A DNA stretch of 64,000 nucleotides from Macrococcoides bohemicum (GCF_042658685.1 NZ_JBHSQY010000031.1); one strand, 5' to 3'. Numbered from the stretch's first letter, positions 54,008 through 62,975 are shown. Numbers and translations: made by a program. The notes: generated from the letters alone by a model not told the origin.

Positions 54008-54812
54008 CTGTATCCCTGCTATAGTGCTTGCATAATAAATCATAGGTTACAAGCATCGGCTTTCCATTTCGTGGATCTACGCTGAGCTCGGCATCTATAT
54101 TAAACACTTCTTCTAAGACATCCTTAGTCAAAACATTCATCGTATCTCCTTGCTTAATGATATTCCCATCTTTCATTGCAATAATATGATCAGAAAATCG
54201 AACTGCTTGATTAATATCATGGAGAACCATTATAATCGTACAATTTTCCTGTTCGTTTAAATCTCTAACAAGTTCTAAAATTTCTAATTGATGCGAAATA
54301 TCTAGATATGTTGTTGGTTCATCAAGGAAAATAATATCAGTCTTCTGGGCTAAAGCCATAGCAATCCATACACGTTGTCTTTGTCCACCACTTAGATCAT
54401 TAACATTCTTATCTTTGAAATCTGTTGTACCTGTTACACGCATCGCCCATTCAATTTCCTGATGATCAAGCTGAGTAAGTCTACCAAATCCTTTCTGATA
54501 AGGAAATCTGCCATAACTGATCAGTTCATAAACACTTAATCCATCTGCCACATCAGGTGATTGTGGTAGGATTGCAATCTTTTTAGCAACTTCTTTAGTT
54601 GGTTGCTGATGAATATTCTTTCCGTCTAATATCACTTCACCATGCGCTACGTTTAATATTCTTGACAGTGCTTTTAATAACGTTGATTTTCCGCATCCAT
54701 TCGGCCCTATAATAGATGTCACTTTTTTATCAGGAATGGAAACATCTAAATTTTTAATGATGTCCCTTTCGCCATAATTAATGGTAATCTTCTTACCTTC
54801 TAATCGATTCAT
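54000..54812 (-). CDS. Iron-siderophore ABC transporter ATP-binding protein (FecE/FhuC-like)
   Basis: 270 residues. Walker A GPNGCGKST, signature DLSGGQRQRVWIA, Walker B IIFLDEPTTYLD (the TYLDI pattern is typical of iron-siderophore ATPases), switch His in MVLHDINQAVRFSD. The ATG at 54812 has GAAGGA upstream. First gene of an ATPase-permease-permease operon; no binding protein is encoded next to it. A Fur box lies 71-85 bases upstream. Confidence 0.92.
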   Translation of the reverse strand: MNRLEGKKITINYGERDIIKNLDVSIPDKKVTSIIGPNGCGKSTLLKALSRILNVAHGEVILDGKNIHQQPTKEVAKKIAILPQSPDVADGLSVYELISYGRFPYQKGFGRLTQLDHQEIEWAMRVTGTTDFKDKNVNDLSGGQRQRVWIAMALAQKTDIIFLDEPTTYLDISHQLEILELVRDLNEQENCTIIMVLHDINQAVRFSDHIIAMKDGNIIKQGDTMNVLTKDVLEEVFNIDAELSVDPRNGKPMLVTYDLLCKHYSRDTDE

Positions 54813-54882
54813 ATATATCCTTCTTTCATTAATTCCAAAATGAAATATTCCAATTTTCAAACCATTATCACTCTCATATAAT

Positions 54883-54897
54883 TGATAATCATTATCA
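54883..54897. promoter_or_regulatory. Fur box, perfect 7-1-7
   Basis: TGATAATCATTATCA matches the 7-1-7 Fur consensus exactly and is embedded in ATTGATAATCATTATCAAT. It lies between the divergent siderophore operon and the reductase gene and overlaps their likely promoter regions, including upstream of the TATAAT at 54917-54922 for the plus-strand gene. Confidence 0.9.
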
Positions 54898-54958
54898 ATA
54901 CTGTTATATTTTATAGTATAATAACTTACAACGCAAGATAATTAGGGAGACATACTTT

Positions 54959-55996
54959 ATGAAAAAATTATTAGATATAACGATTATCGGTGGTGGGCCT
55001 GCTGGTCTTTATGCTGCTTTTTATGCAGGATTACGAGGTTTGAAAGTACGCATCATTGATCAGAACAATACTTTAGGCGGAAAACTTAACCTTTTCCCAG
55101 AGAAAATTGTTTGGGATGCTGGTGGGATTCCTCCTCAACCTGCAGCAGAGATTATGCAGAACTTGATTAAACAAGGCACTACATTTAATCCGGAGATTAT
55201 TCTGAACACCGTCGTTACAGATATAAAAAAAGAAAATGACTTTCACTTTATCGTAGAGACAAACGATAAATCTTATCACTCTAAAACTGTTATCGTGGCA
55301 GTGGGTTCAGGTATCATCAAGCCGATTAAACTGGATATTGAAGGTGCCGATCGATATGAAGTTAATAACCTACATTATGTAGTCCCTTCTTTAAAACGCT
55401 TTAAAGATAAGCGCGTACTTATTTCTGGTGGTGGAAATGCCGCAGTTGACTGGGCACATGATATTGCTCCTATTGCAAAAAGTGTGCATATTATATGCCG
55501 TAAAGAAGATTTTAAAGGTCACGAAGAGACAGTGCGTCAACTGGATGAATTAGGAGTAATCAAGATGACTAACCAAACAATTCATTCTCTGATTGCAGAA
55601 GCGGACGAAATTAAACAAGTTGAAATTATTCATAATACTGATGACACCATTCAAATTTTAGATGTCGACGATGTCATTATCAATCATGGTTTCCATATGG
55701 ACTGCGAGCTATTAAATGACAGTTCAGTTCAATTTGAACGTGTTGATGATTTTTATATTAAAGGCAATGCAAATACTTCTACGAACACGCCAGGTATTTA
55801 TGCTATCGGTGACATATTGAAACACGATGCGAAAGTCAACTTAATAATCGGTTGTTTCCATGACGCAGCGACTTCTATTAATCAGATTAAAATGTATCTT
55901 GACCCAGGTGCACCATCATACGGCATCGTTTCAAGTCACAATCCAATATTCGAAGAAGAAAATGAAAAGATAAAGAAAAAATTATTTGAATCATAA
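54959..55996 (+). CDS. Pyridine nucleotide-disulfide oxidoreductase, IruO-like (type 2 ferredoxin-NADP reductase)
   Basis: 345 residues. FAD loop GGGPAGLYAAFYAGLRG near residue 11, NADPH loop ISGGGNAAVDWAHDIAP, and C-terminal FAD block PGIYAIGDILKHDAK. No CxxC redox pair is present, so it is not thioredoxin reductase. It resembles staphylococcal IruO, which supplies electrons for heme degradation and iron release from siderophores. Sharing a Fur box with a siderophore importer fits that role. GGGAG site; ends at a strong terminator. Confidence 0.85.
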   Translation: MKKLLDITIIGGGPAGLYAAFYAGLRGLKVRIIDQNNTLGGKLNLFPEKIVWDAGGIPPQPAAEIMQNLIKQGTTFNPEIILNTVVTDIKKENDFHFIVETNDKSYHSKTVIVAVGSGIIKPIKLDIEGADRYEVNNLHYVVPSLKRFKDKRVLISGGGNAAVDWAHDIAPIAKSVHIICRKEDFKGHEETVRQLDELGVIKMTNQTIHSLIAEADEIKQVEIIHNTDDTIQILDVDDVIINHGFHMDCELLNDSSVQFERVDDFYIKGNANTSTNTPGIYAIGDILKHDAKVNLIIGCFHDAATSINQIKMYLDPGAPSYGIVSSHNPIFEEENEKIKKKLFES

Positions 55997-56026
55997 AAAA
56001 AGGACTAAAATTAGTCCTTTTTTTTA
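55997..56026. terminator. Bidirectional terminator overlapping the nagB 3' end
   Basis: AAAGGACTAA / TTAGTCCTTT stem with AAAAAA and TTTTTTT flanks. On the minus side the last codons and stop of nagB (56011) lie within the stem. Confidence 0.8.
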
Positions 56027-56748
56027 TATGGTGAAGCTTCATCATCTGTAATAATTAATGCATTTGGATGATTAAGTAATACGCTCGCTGGTATATCTTC
56101 ATCCGGCTGTGTCATACCGTATAACTGTTGAATAATAGGTTGTTTCTTTTCTCCGGTCGCTAAAAGAATAATTCTATCCGATTGCATAATCGTAGTTATC
56201 CCCATCGTCACTGCTTGCGTAGGCACCTGGTCAATTGTATCGAAAAATCTTGCATTCGCACGAATCGTTTCTTCTGAAAGGTCGACCATTCTCGTATTAG
56301 ACGTAAACGATGTACCCGGTTCATTAAAACCTATATGACCATTCGTCCCAATGCCAAGCAACTGAAGATTAACAGGATGTTCTTTCATAATCAATTCATC
56401 ATAAGCCTTATTATTCTCAGCCAGATTCTCTCTATCATTGTCCGGGAAATAATATTGTTCCGGCTTTATATCAATATGGTTAAATAAATGATGTTTCATG
56501 TAATAAAGGTAACTTTGCGGACTTTGCTTATCTAATTCAAAATATTCATCTAGATTAAATGTTTTAAGATGAGATAAATTAACTGGGTTTGACTTTATCA
56601 GCTTAACTAATGCAGCATATACAGGTTCCATCGTTCCACCTGTTGCTAATCCTAGTTTAGTATGTGGATTACGCTTGATTTCTCTAAATAATTCTATCGC
56701 AACATACTGAGCGGCAAGTGATGCATTCCCTAAATTAATAAATTCCAT
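56011..56748 (-). CDS. nagB: Glucosamine-6-phosphate deaminase
   Basis: Converts glucosamine-6-P to fructose-6-P and ammonia, feeding amino sugars into glycolysis. 245 residues, short single-domain form. Motifs: LGLATGGTMEPVYAAL, FNLDEYFELD (active-site Asp), and LGIGTNGHIGFNEPGTSF (active-site His and Glu). TAAGGAGA site. nagA is not adjacent. Twelve bases after the YitT gene, so cotranscription is likely. Confidence 0.94.
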   Translation of the reverse strand: MEFINLGNASLAAQYVAIELFREIKRNPHTKLGLATGGTMEPVYAALVKLIKSNPVNLSHLKTFNLDEYFELDKQSPQSYLYYMKHHLFNHIDIKPEQYYFPDNDRENLAENNKAYDELIMKEHPVNLQLLGIGTNGHIGFNEPGTSFTSNTRMVDLSEETIRANARFFDTIDQVPTQAVTMGITTIMQSDRIILLATGEKKQPIIQQLYGMTQPDEDIPASVLLNHPNALIITDDEASPYKKKD

Positions 56749-56760
56749 TATTATATCTCC

Positions 56761-57612
56761 TTAATCTTCATTGATAAAACCATTGCCTAAAACATCACGG
56801 ACATCATGGACGACAACAAATGCTTTTTCATCAATCTTTTTAATCATACGTTTTGTCTTTGTAAGCTGTAATTTATTAATAACACAATACAGAACTTCTG
56901 TCTCTCTTTTACTATAATACCCGCGACCATTTAGTATTGTAATGCCACGACCAATATCTTCATCTAACATTTTAGCAATCGGATCTGGATTTTGTGAAAT
57001 GATTGTAATTGCTTTTTTAGGATTTAATCCTTCAATAATCATATCCATTGATTTTGTACCTAAATATAAACTTAAAACTGTTAATAGTGCTTTTTCTACT
57101 GGGATAACAGTTAATGAAATCGCCACAACAATTAAATCAAAGAATAACAATGCATAAGATGTACTTACATCTAGATATTTATGAGCAATACGCGCAAGTA
57201 TTGTTGTACCAGCTGTAGTACCTCCTACCAGCACAATCATTCCGATACCAATGCCTACTAAAAATCCACCGAAAATCGTGCTCACTAAAACTTCTTTTAA
57301 ATGAAGTTGTAACGGTTCAGTTATTTTTAAAAATACTGAAAGTGCAACGATAGAAATAATCGTTAATGCCATAGAACGTTTCGATAAAAATTTATATCCT
57401 ACAGCCAGTAATACTAGGTTCATTAATAACGTTGTAATCGCAGGAGACCAACCGAAACTATATAGAAAGATAAGTGACATCCCCGTTACACCGCCTTCAC
57501 CTAAATTGGCAGGAATAATGAAAACGTTCACTGCAAGAGAAAATATTAAAGAGCCTAACAATACAAAAAAGACTGATTTCCAGGTAATTTTTAAATTTCT
57601 AAAATAGTTCAT
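56761..57612 (-). CDS. YitT-family membrane protein (DUF161/DUF2179)
   Basis: 283 residues. Five or six hydrophobic segments (start FVLLGSLIFSLAVNVFIIP, LGEGGVTGMSLIFLY) are followed by a soluble C-terminal domain (GRGITILNGRGYYSKRETEVLYCVI) of the DUF2179 type. Families of this kind are common in Firmicutes and largely uncharacterised. AAAGGAGGA site. Confidence 0.85.
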   Translation of the reverse strand: MNYFRNLKITWKSVFFVLLGSLIFSLAVNVFIIPANLGEGGVTGMSLIFLYSFGWSPAITTLLMNLVLLAVGYKFLSKRSMALTIISIVALSVFLKITEPLQLHLKEVLVSTIFGGFLVGIGIGMIVLVGGTTAGTTILARIAHKYLDVSTSYALLFFDLIVVAISLTVIPVEKALLTVLSLYLGTKSMDMIIEGLNPKKAITIISQNPDPIAKMLDEDIGRGITILNGRGYYSKRETEVLYCVINKLQLTKTKRMIKKIDEKAFVVVHDVRDVLGNGFINED

Positions 57613-57696
57613 CTTTTCCTCCTTTAATAATTAAATAATAATTGAAGTCGGTTGTAAGTGTATCGAACTTTACACACTCTTTCAACAGTACAGCAT

Positions 57697-57724
57697 AAAA
57701 AAGGACACCTGTTTACAGATGCCC
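57697..57724 (-). terminator. Terminator of lctP-ldh
   Basis: Minus strand GGGCATCTG / CAGGTGTCC pair over nine bases with two G-U pairs, loop TAAA, then TTTTTT. Confidence 0.75.
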
Positions 57725-57748
57725 CGAAATATATTATTTTAAACGTTA

Positions 57749-58687
57749 TTATTTAAAGAAAGGTTCTTGAATGGCTTTTAAAGTTGCAACTGATTTATCA
57801 AATTTTTCTTGTTCTTCAGCTGATAATGGTGTTTCAAATACTTTACTTATACCGTTACGATTGATTAACGTCGGTACACCAATATACACATCATCATGGC
57901 CATACTCACCGTTTAATTTTGCTGAAACTGTTAATACAGAGTTTTCATTACCTAATATCGCTTTAGAAATACGCGTTAAGCCCATTGCTACACCGTAGTA
58001 TGTAGCGCCTTTTGCTTTAATGATTTCGTAAGCTGCATCACGTGTATTCACGTAAATTTCATTCATCTTCTCTTCGTTATTATCTAAGAAGTCAACAACT
58101 TTAATGCCTGCAACATTTGCACTACTCCATACTGCAAGTTCAGAGTCACCATGTTCACCGATAATATTTGCTTCTACACTCTCAGCAGCTACACCAATTT
58201 CCTGACTTAACAAGTAACGGAAACGTGCTGTATCTAAAATTGTACCTGAACCAATTACACGTCCTTCTGGTAATCCTGAGAATTTTTGAACTGCATACGT
58301 TAATACATCTACAGGGTTCGTTGCAATTAAGAAAATACCATCAAACCCAGATTTCATAATGTCATCTACAATTGATTTAAAGATTTTCATGTTTTTCTCA
58401 ACAAGATCTAAACGTGTTTCTCCAGGCTTTTGAGCTGCACCAGCACAAATTACGATTAAATCTGCGTCTGAACAATCTGCGTAAGTACCATATTTAATAT
58501 TCATTGGATTTGGCGCATACACAACACCGTGATTTAAATCCATTGCATCTCCGATAGCTTTCGCTTCGTTTAAATCAATAATGACGAATTCATCACAAAC
58601 ACCTTGGTTTAACATTGCGAATGCATAGCTTGATCCAACTGCACCGTTACCCACTAATACAACTTTATTACCTTTAAATTTAGCCAT
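57749..58687 (-). CDS. ldh: L-lactate dehydrogenase
   Basis: Reduces pyruvate to L-lactate with NADH. 312 residues. NAD loop VGNGAVGSSYAFAM, substrate Arg in GETRLDLVEKN, NPVDVLTYAVQ, and the catalytic His in GEHGDSELAVW. AAAGGAG site. 46 bases after lctP in the same direction, so the pair may form an operon that makes and exports lactate under low-oxygen conditions. Confidence 0.96.
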   Translation of the reverse strand: MAKFKGNKVVLVGNGAVGSSYAFAMLNQGVCDEFVIIDLNEAKAIGDAMDLNHGVVYAPNPMNIKYGTYADCSDADLIVICAGAAQKPGETRLDLVEKNMKIFKSIVDDIMKSGFDGIFLIATNPVDVLTYAVQKFSGLPEGRVIGSGTILDTARFRYLLSQEIGVAAESVEANIIGEHGDSELAVWSSANVAGIKVVDFLDNNEEKMNEIYVNTRDAAYEIIKAKGATYYGVAMGLTRISKAILGNENSVLTVSAKLNGEYGHDDVYIGVPTLINRNGISKVFETPLSAEEQEKFDKSVATLKAIQEPFFK

Positions 58688-58733
58688 TTCAAATACTCCT
58701 TTAAGTTTATTTTGAATTTATTAATGCTATGAA

Positions 58734-60329
58734 TTAAAGCATAATACTTAATACATAAGTCCATAAACATACAAATACGAGTAAAGCGATACTATACTTA
58801 AGCGTCATATTTAATAATTTTGATTCTTCCCCAACTGCTCCAACTGCTGCAGATGCAATTGCAATTGATTGTGGTGAAATTAATTTAGCCATAACACCAC
58901 CAGCTGTGTTTGCTGCTACAAGTAATGCAGGATTTGTACCGATAGTACTTGCTGCAGTCGCTTGTATTGAAGCAAATAATACGTTGTTATTTACAACAGA
59001 CCCTGTCATAAATACGCCGATCCAACCTAAAATTGGAGAAAGTAATGGGAAGATTGAGCCTGTTTTCGCAATTGCTTGACCCATTGCTACAGTTAACCCA
59101 CCATATGTTGTTAATTTAGCAATAGCTAAGATTGCTGAAATCGTTACGATTGGAATCCATAACTCTTTAATTGTACGACCAAGTAATTCAATTGATTTAC
59201 CGATATTAATTTTCGGTGAGAACGCAATTGTTAGTAATACTGCGATTAAAATAGCAGTACCAGTAGCGCCGATAAAGTCTAGTTTAATCATTACACCTTT
59301 TCCAAGTGTTTCATTAAACGTACCAGGCATTGTAAATGTAAGAATTGTTTTTGCTAATGGCCCACCTTCAGCGAATAATGCTTTGAATGCTGGTAAGCTC
59401 CATAGTAATACTAAACCTGTTAAGAAATAGAACGGGCTCCATGCAGTAATAATCTCTTTCGCTGGATGTTTCGTTACTTTTACCTCATCATCTGTTAAGC
59501 GGAAGATATTTTTCGGTTGCCATTTGCTACAGAATAAAGCTAATGCTGCCATCGCAATTAAAGCTGGTAATAACGCAGCAAGTTCTGGCCCCATGAATAA
59601 AGTAATAACAATTCCCATACCTGTGTAAACTAAACCTGAAACTAAAATTGCTGGTAATGTTTCTTTAATACCTTTAAAACCATCCAGAATAAACACTAAT
59701 AAGAATGGGATAACTATATTAATAATAGGTAACGTGAATACAGACGTTTGTGAAACATCCATTGCTGTTACGCCACCCTTTAAACCTAATGTGTTGATGA
59801 TACCAACTGGTATACCAATTGCTCCAAAGGCACCTGATGCACCGTTAGCTATCAGACAGAACATCGCAGCTTTCAATGGTTCAAAACCTAATTGAACTAG
59901 TAAAACTGCACAAATTGCGATTGGTACACCAAATCCTGCTGCTCCTTCTAAGAACGCGTTAAAACAGTATGCAATTAATAATAATTGAATACGCTGGTCA
60001 GCTGAAATACCAGAAATCGAATCTTGAATGACCTCGAATTTCCCACTTTCTACAGCAACTTTGTATAACCAAACTGCCATAACGATGATGTAACCAATCG
60101 GGAATAAACCTTGTACAATTCCTTCTGTTACACCACCTGCTGCTACAGCACCAGGAATTTTAAATACGAATAATGCAATTAACGCAGTTACAACAAGCGT
60201 AAGTATTGCTGCGTTGATACCTTTCATTTTTAAAACTGTTAAACATAATAAAAACATTATAATAGGTACTGCGGCAACAATTGCTGATAACGCTAAATTG
60301 TTGAATGGATCGAACGATTCTACGAACAT
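58734..60329 (-). CDS. lctP: L-lactate permease
   Basis: LctP/LldP family carrier, 531 residues, about 13 hydrophobic segments. Blocks ALIALFVFKIPGAVAAGGVTEG, NAFLEGAAGFGVPIAI, and NNNVLFASIQATAASTIG are diagnostic. It moves lactate with protons and can act in either direction. AGAAGGA site. Preceded by a sigma-A promoter and a Rex-type site; followed by ldh. Confidence 0.93.
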   Translation of the reverse strand: MFVESFDPFNNLALSAIVAAVPIIMFLLCLTVLKMKGINAAILTLVVTALIALFVFKIPGAVAAGGVTEGIVQGLFPIGYIIVMAVWLYKVAVESGKFEVIQDSISGISADQRIQLLLIAYCFNAFLEGAAGFGVPIAICAVLLVQLGFEPLKAAMFCLIANGASGAFGAIGIPVGIINTLGLKGGVTAMDVSQTSVFTLPIINIVIPFLLVFILDGFKGIKETLPAILVSGLVYTGMGIVITLFMGPELAALLPALIAMAALALFCSKWQPKNIFRLTDDEVKVTKHPAKEIITAWSPFYFLTGLVLLWSLPAFKALFAEGGPLAKTILTFTMPGTFNETLGKGVMIKLDFIGATGTAILIAVLLTIAFSPKINIGKSIELLGRTIKELWIPIVTISAILAIAKLTTYGGLTVAMGQAIAKTGSIFPLLSPILGWIGVFMTGSVVNNNVLFASIQATAASTIGTNPALLVAANTAGGVMAKLISPQSIAIASAAVGAVGEESKLLNMTLKYSIALLVFVCLWTYVLSIML

Positions 60330-60432
60330 CTCTTTTCCTTCTTTCTAAAATTTGTTTTTTTAGGATATTTACTTTTCACGAAAACAAAGAAAACTGTTAC
60401 TATCTTAAATCGAATACCCTTAATACAGTTCC

Positions 60433-60461
60433 ATACTACAACGTTATGAAATGTTATGCAA
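60433..60461 (-). promoter_or_regulatory. Sigma-A promoter of lctP
   Basis: Minus strand: TTGCAT -35 (60456-60461), 17 bases, TAGTAT -10 (60433-60438). Confidence 0.6.
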
Positions 60462-60468
60462 GCATTTT

Positions 60469-60486
60469 TTGTGATTATTTTCACAT
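60469..60486. promoter_or_regulatory. Rex-type redox operator upstream of lctP
   Basis: TTGTGATTATTTTCACAT agrees with the staphylococcal Rex consensus (TTGTGAAWWWWTTCACAA) at 16 of 18 positions. It lies eight bases upstream of the lctP -35. Rex senses NADH/NAD and controls fermentation genes, including lctP in S. aureus. Confidence 0.7.
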
Positions 60487-60497
60487 ATTATGAATAT

Positions 60498-60511
60498 ATG
60501 TTTTAAAACAT
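60498..60511. repeat. 14-bp palindrome between lctP and the isaB-like gene
   Basis: ATGTTTTAAAACAT is perfectly self-complementary and lies between the divergent genes. It may be an operator, but AT-rich palindromes can arise by chance. The rest of 60512-60640 shows no ORF or clear signal. Confidence 0.45.
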
Positions 60512-60669
60512 GTCAATTTAACCAAATACTTAGCGTAGTAGCCTTTAAGCTAACGAATTTCAGCTAAAATCCCCAATAAAATGATTATTTTACTTAATTA
60601 AAGGGTAAACTGTAACTAAATATATTGCAAATGATAACAAATCATATCAATATTATAGGGGATGAAACG

Positions 60670-61209
60670 ATGAAAAAAATAACAACAATTGGTTCAACAT
60701 TACTTGTTGGCGCTCTTTCGATGACACTTATTACTCCGAACAATGCTGATGCTGCTGGTTATTATTACTGGCACAAAGGTGATATGGATGATAGCACAGT
60801 TTTAAAGACAACTTTTAAGAATGCAATTAATAAGAATGGTTTCACGTACGATGGTGTAAACATCAATACTGAATACGGAATATTCAAGCGCGTGATGAAG
60901 AATAACCAAATTACTTATAAAAAAGTACATAATGGCGTATACCAATCACGTAATGCGACGTTTATCTTTAGTTTAAAAAATAATAAGCTCTATAATAATT
61001 CAAAACTCAAGGGTATCTACTTTAATTTTGATGACTATGCCATTTCTACAGCTAAAATAAAAAAGATATATGGTGCACCTTCAAATACGAAACATATTAA
61101 GAACGGTTTAACATATACTTATAAAGCACATTACAATATTAAAAATAAATTCGATTTTGTAAAAACTAAAAATGGCTACAAACTCTCTGGATTTATGACT
61201 ACAAAATAA
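60670..61209 (+). CDS. Secreted IsaB-like protein
   Basis: 179 residues. Signal peptide MKKITTIGSTLLVGALSMTL ending near NADAA, so it is exported. The mature part resembles staphylococcal immunodominant antigen B: an aromatic start (GYYYWHKGD), the NGFTYDGVNI and IKKIYGAPSNTKHIKNG blocks, and high Lys/Asn/Tyr content. IsaB binds nucleic acid and affects host autophagy in S. aureus; that function is only suggested here. AGGGGATG site; the frame upstream to 60625 is not part of the protein. Confidence 0.8.
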   Translation: MKKITTIGSTLLVGALSMTLITPNNADAAGYYYWHKGDMDDSTVLKTTFKNAINKNGFTYDGVNINTEYGIFKRVMKNNQITYKKVHNGVYQSRNATFIFSLKNNKLYNNSKLKGIYFNFDDYAISTAKIKKIYGAPSNTKHIKNGLTYTYKAHYNIKNKFDFVKTKNGYKLSGFMTTK

Positions 61210-61228
61210 AAGCAACTGCAAAACAAAA

Positions 61229-61278
61229 ACCGAATGAATTATCAATGCTCTTACGATTGATAGTTCATTCGGTTCTTT
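61229..61278 (+). terminator. Terminator of the isaB-like gene
   Basis: ACCGAATGAA-TATCAAT and ATTGATA-TTCATTCGGT arms make a long stem with a one-base mismatch and a nine-base loop; TTCTTT follows. Confidence 0.75.
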
Positions 61279-61307
61279 ACTATAGCCTGATTAAATATAC
61301 TAATCAG

Positions 61308-61385
61308 TTAATTTGCCAGCGACTTCTTATTCGATTTGAATGCACGTTTCAAGCGTCTTCTAAGATCTCTTAACAGTCTTTTCAC
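61308..61385 (-). CDS. Candidate 25-residue basic peptide
   Basis: Hand-translated: starts MKRLLRDLRRRLKRAF (GTG codon) and ends KSLAN. Eleven of 25 residues are Lys or Arg and only one is acidic; it would form an amphipathic cationic helix. A GGGAG site lies nine bases upstream, -10-like sequences (TATTAT, TATAAT) lie about 30-50 bases before the start, and a CTGATTA/TAATCAG hairpin follows the stop. Too short for routine gene finders. It may be a real small gene or chance; function unknown. Confidence 0.4.
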   Translation of the reverse strand: MKRLLRDLRRRLKRAFKSNKKSLAN

Positions 61386-61469
61386 AAGAACCGTCTCCCT
61401 TATCTCGCTTTATTATACACCTACATTATAATAAATCTTTATTAATTCTATATGAATTTAATATTAATT

Positions 61470-62675
61470 CTACCAGCTAAATAACCCTACAAACGCAGCA
61501 GATAATAATGATACTAAAATACCTGCTAGTAACATCATCGGTACATATTTAGCGATAAAGTCAGAAGTTTTCACATCGACGATACCTTTTAATGCCCCAA
61601 TAATCATACCAACTGTCGAGAAGTTGGCAAATGAGATTAAGAATGTAACAAGTACCGCTTTCATGTGGTTGTCCATTTTCGGAAGTGATTTTTGAATATC
61701 AATCATTACAACGAATTCGTTAGTAATGATTTTTTTCGCCATATGAGCACCCACTGTAATTGCTTGATCCCATGGTAATCCAAGTAATAAAGCAAATGGC
61801 GCCATAACCCAACCTAAGATTAAATCTAATTTCAGGTCTTTATTAATTAAACCTAATAACATATCAATAAAGTGTGCTAATGATACGAATGCAATTAAGA
61901 AAGCGATGATGATTAAAATTAATTTACCTGCACCTAATACAGAATCACCTAAGAACGAGAAGAATGGTTGACGATTCTCATGTTTGATTTCAACAACGTA
62001 ATCTTCTTCTGGTGTTAATTTAACTGGGTTTAAAATAGTTGCAATAATAATTGCGTTAATAATATTTAATGGAATTGCAGTTAAAACTAATTCACCAGGT
62101 ACCATTGTTACATAAGCACCAACGATTGAACCTGAAATACAGCTCATTGACATCAATGCAACTGTAAGTACACGTGCTGCATTCATATGACTCACTTGCT
62201 CTTTTGAAACAGCCAAAGCTTCAGTATTACCTAGAACCATCATCTCTACTGAATAGAATGATTCAAATTTAGGCTGGCCTGTTACTTTACCGATTAACCA
62301 ACCGAACCATTTAATAATAAATGGTAATACGCCGATATACATTAAAATATCAAATAAAGGTACTACGAATAAAATTGGTAATAATGCAGAAACTGCCATA
62401 TCCATTTTTCCAGGACCAGGTGCTGTCCAGCTACCGAACGGCATTCCGATACCTACATATGCTGCTTGTAACATCCAGCTAAATGCATCTGCTACAGCTT
62501 TTACACCATTACGTCCCCAAGGGAATTGTGTAAAAAACCATGCTAAGAATAAGTTAACAACTAACATAATAACGACTGATTTCCAGTCGATATTTTTCTT
62601 ATCACGCGAGAAAACAAATGCGACTAAAATAAAGACAAAGATACCTAAAACATTAAGCAATAAATAAGTATTCAT
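61470..62675 (-). CDS. nupC: Nucleoside transporter NupC (CNT family)
   Basis: Proton- or sodium-coupled nucleoside importer, 401 residues. CNT blocks: LPILFVVPLFDILMYIGVLP, SFYSVEMMVLGNTEALAVSK (substrate-binding Gln/Thr and Asn/Glu region), and FANFSTVGMIIGALKGI near the end. The ATG at 62675 has GGTGG upstream. Single gene; extended -10 promoter upstream. Confidence 0.93.
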   Translation of the reverse strand: MNTYLLLNVLGIFVFILVAFVFSRDKKNIDWKSVVIMLVVNLFLAWFFTQFPWGRNGVKAVADAFSWMLQAAYVGIGMPFGSWTAPGPGKMDMAVSALLPILFVVPLFDILMYIGVLPFIIKWFGWLIGKVTGQPKFESFYSVEMMVLGNTEALAVSKEQVSHMNAARVLTVALMSMSCISGSIVGAYVTMVPGELVLTAIPLNIINAIIIATILNPVKLTPEEDYVVEIKHENRQPFFSFLGDSVLGAGKLILIIIAFLIAFVSLAHFIDMLLGLINKDLKLDLILGWVMAPFALLLGLPWDQAITVGAHMAKKIITNEFVVMIDIQKSLPKMDNHMKAVLVTFLISFANFSTVGMIIGALKGIVDVKTSDFIAKYVPMMLLAGILVSLLSAAFVGLFSW

Positions 62676-62975
62676 GATTTCCACCTTTTATTTTTTTTAT
62701 CTTTAAGATTATAGCATGATTAACTCGTAAACAATACAATTATTTTCATTTATTTACGAACATTTTTTCATACTGTTGTCATTATTTTTTCAAATCTCGA
62801 ATATTAAAAGTTTTGAAAACGTTTTATCAATAATATCATCTGTATTTATTTTTTATTTTGTCATATTACACTCGATTGTCGAAAAATTATTTTTAAAAGA
62901 TAATGTATGTCTTTTTCTATTAGGGTATTATGATAAAATGTAATCATTGAAAACAGAACATAGGAGTTTTATATC
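62676..62975. other. Divergent nupC-pbp4 intergenic region
   Basis: 300 bases of AT-rich DNA without an ORF. For nupC there is an extended -10 on the minus strand (TGCTATAAT, 62708-62716). For pbp4 there is TGATAAAAT (62931-62939), an extended -10 with a weak TTTTTC -35. A partial cre-like sequence (TGAAAACGTTTTAT, 12 of 14) lies near 62813. Nothing else is recognised. Confidence 0.5.
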
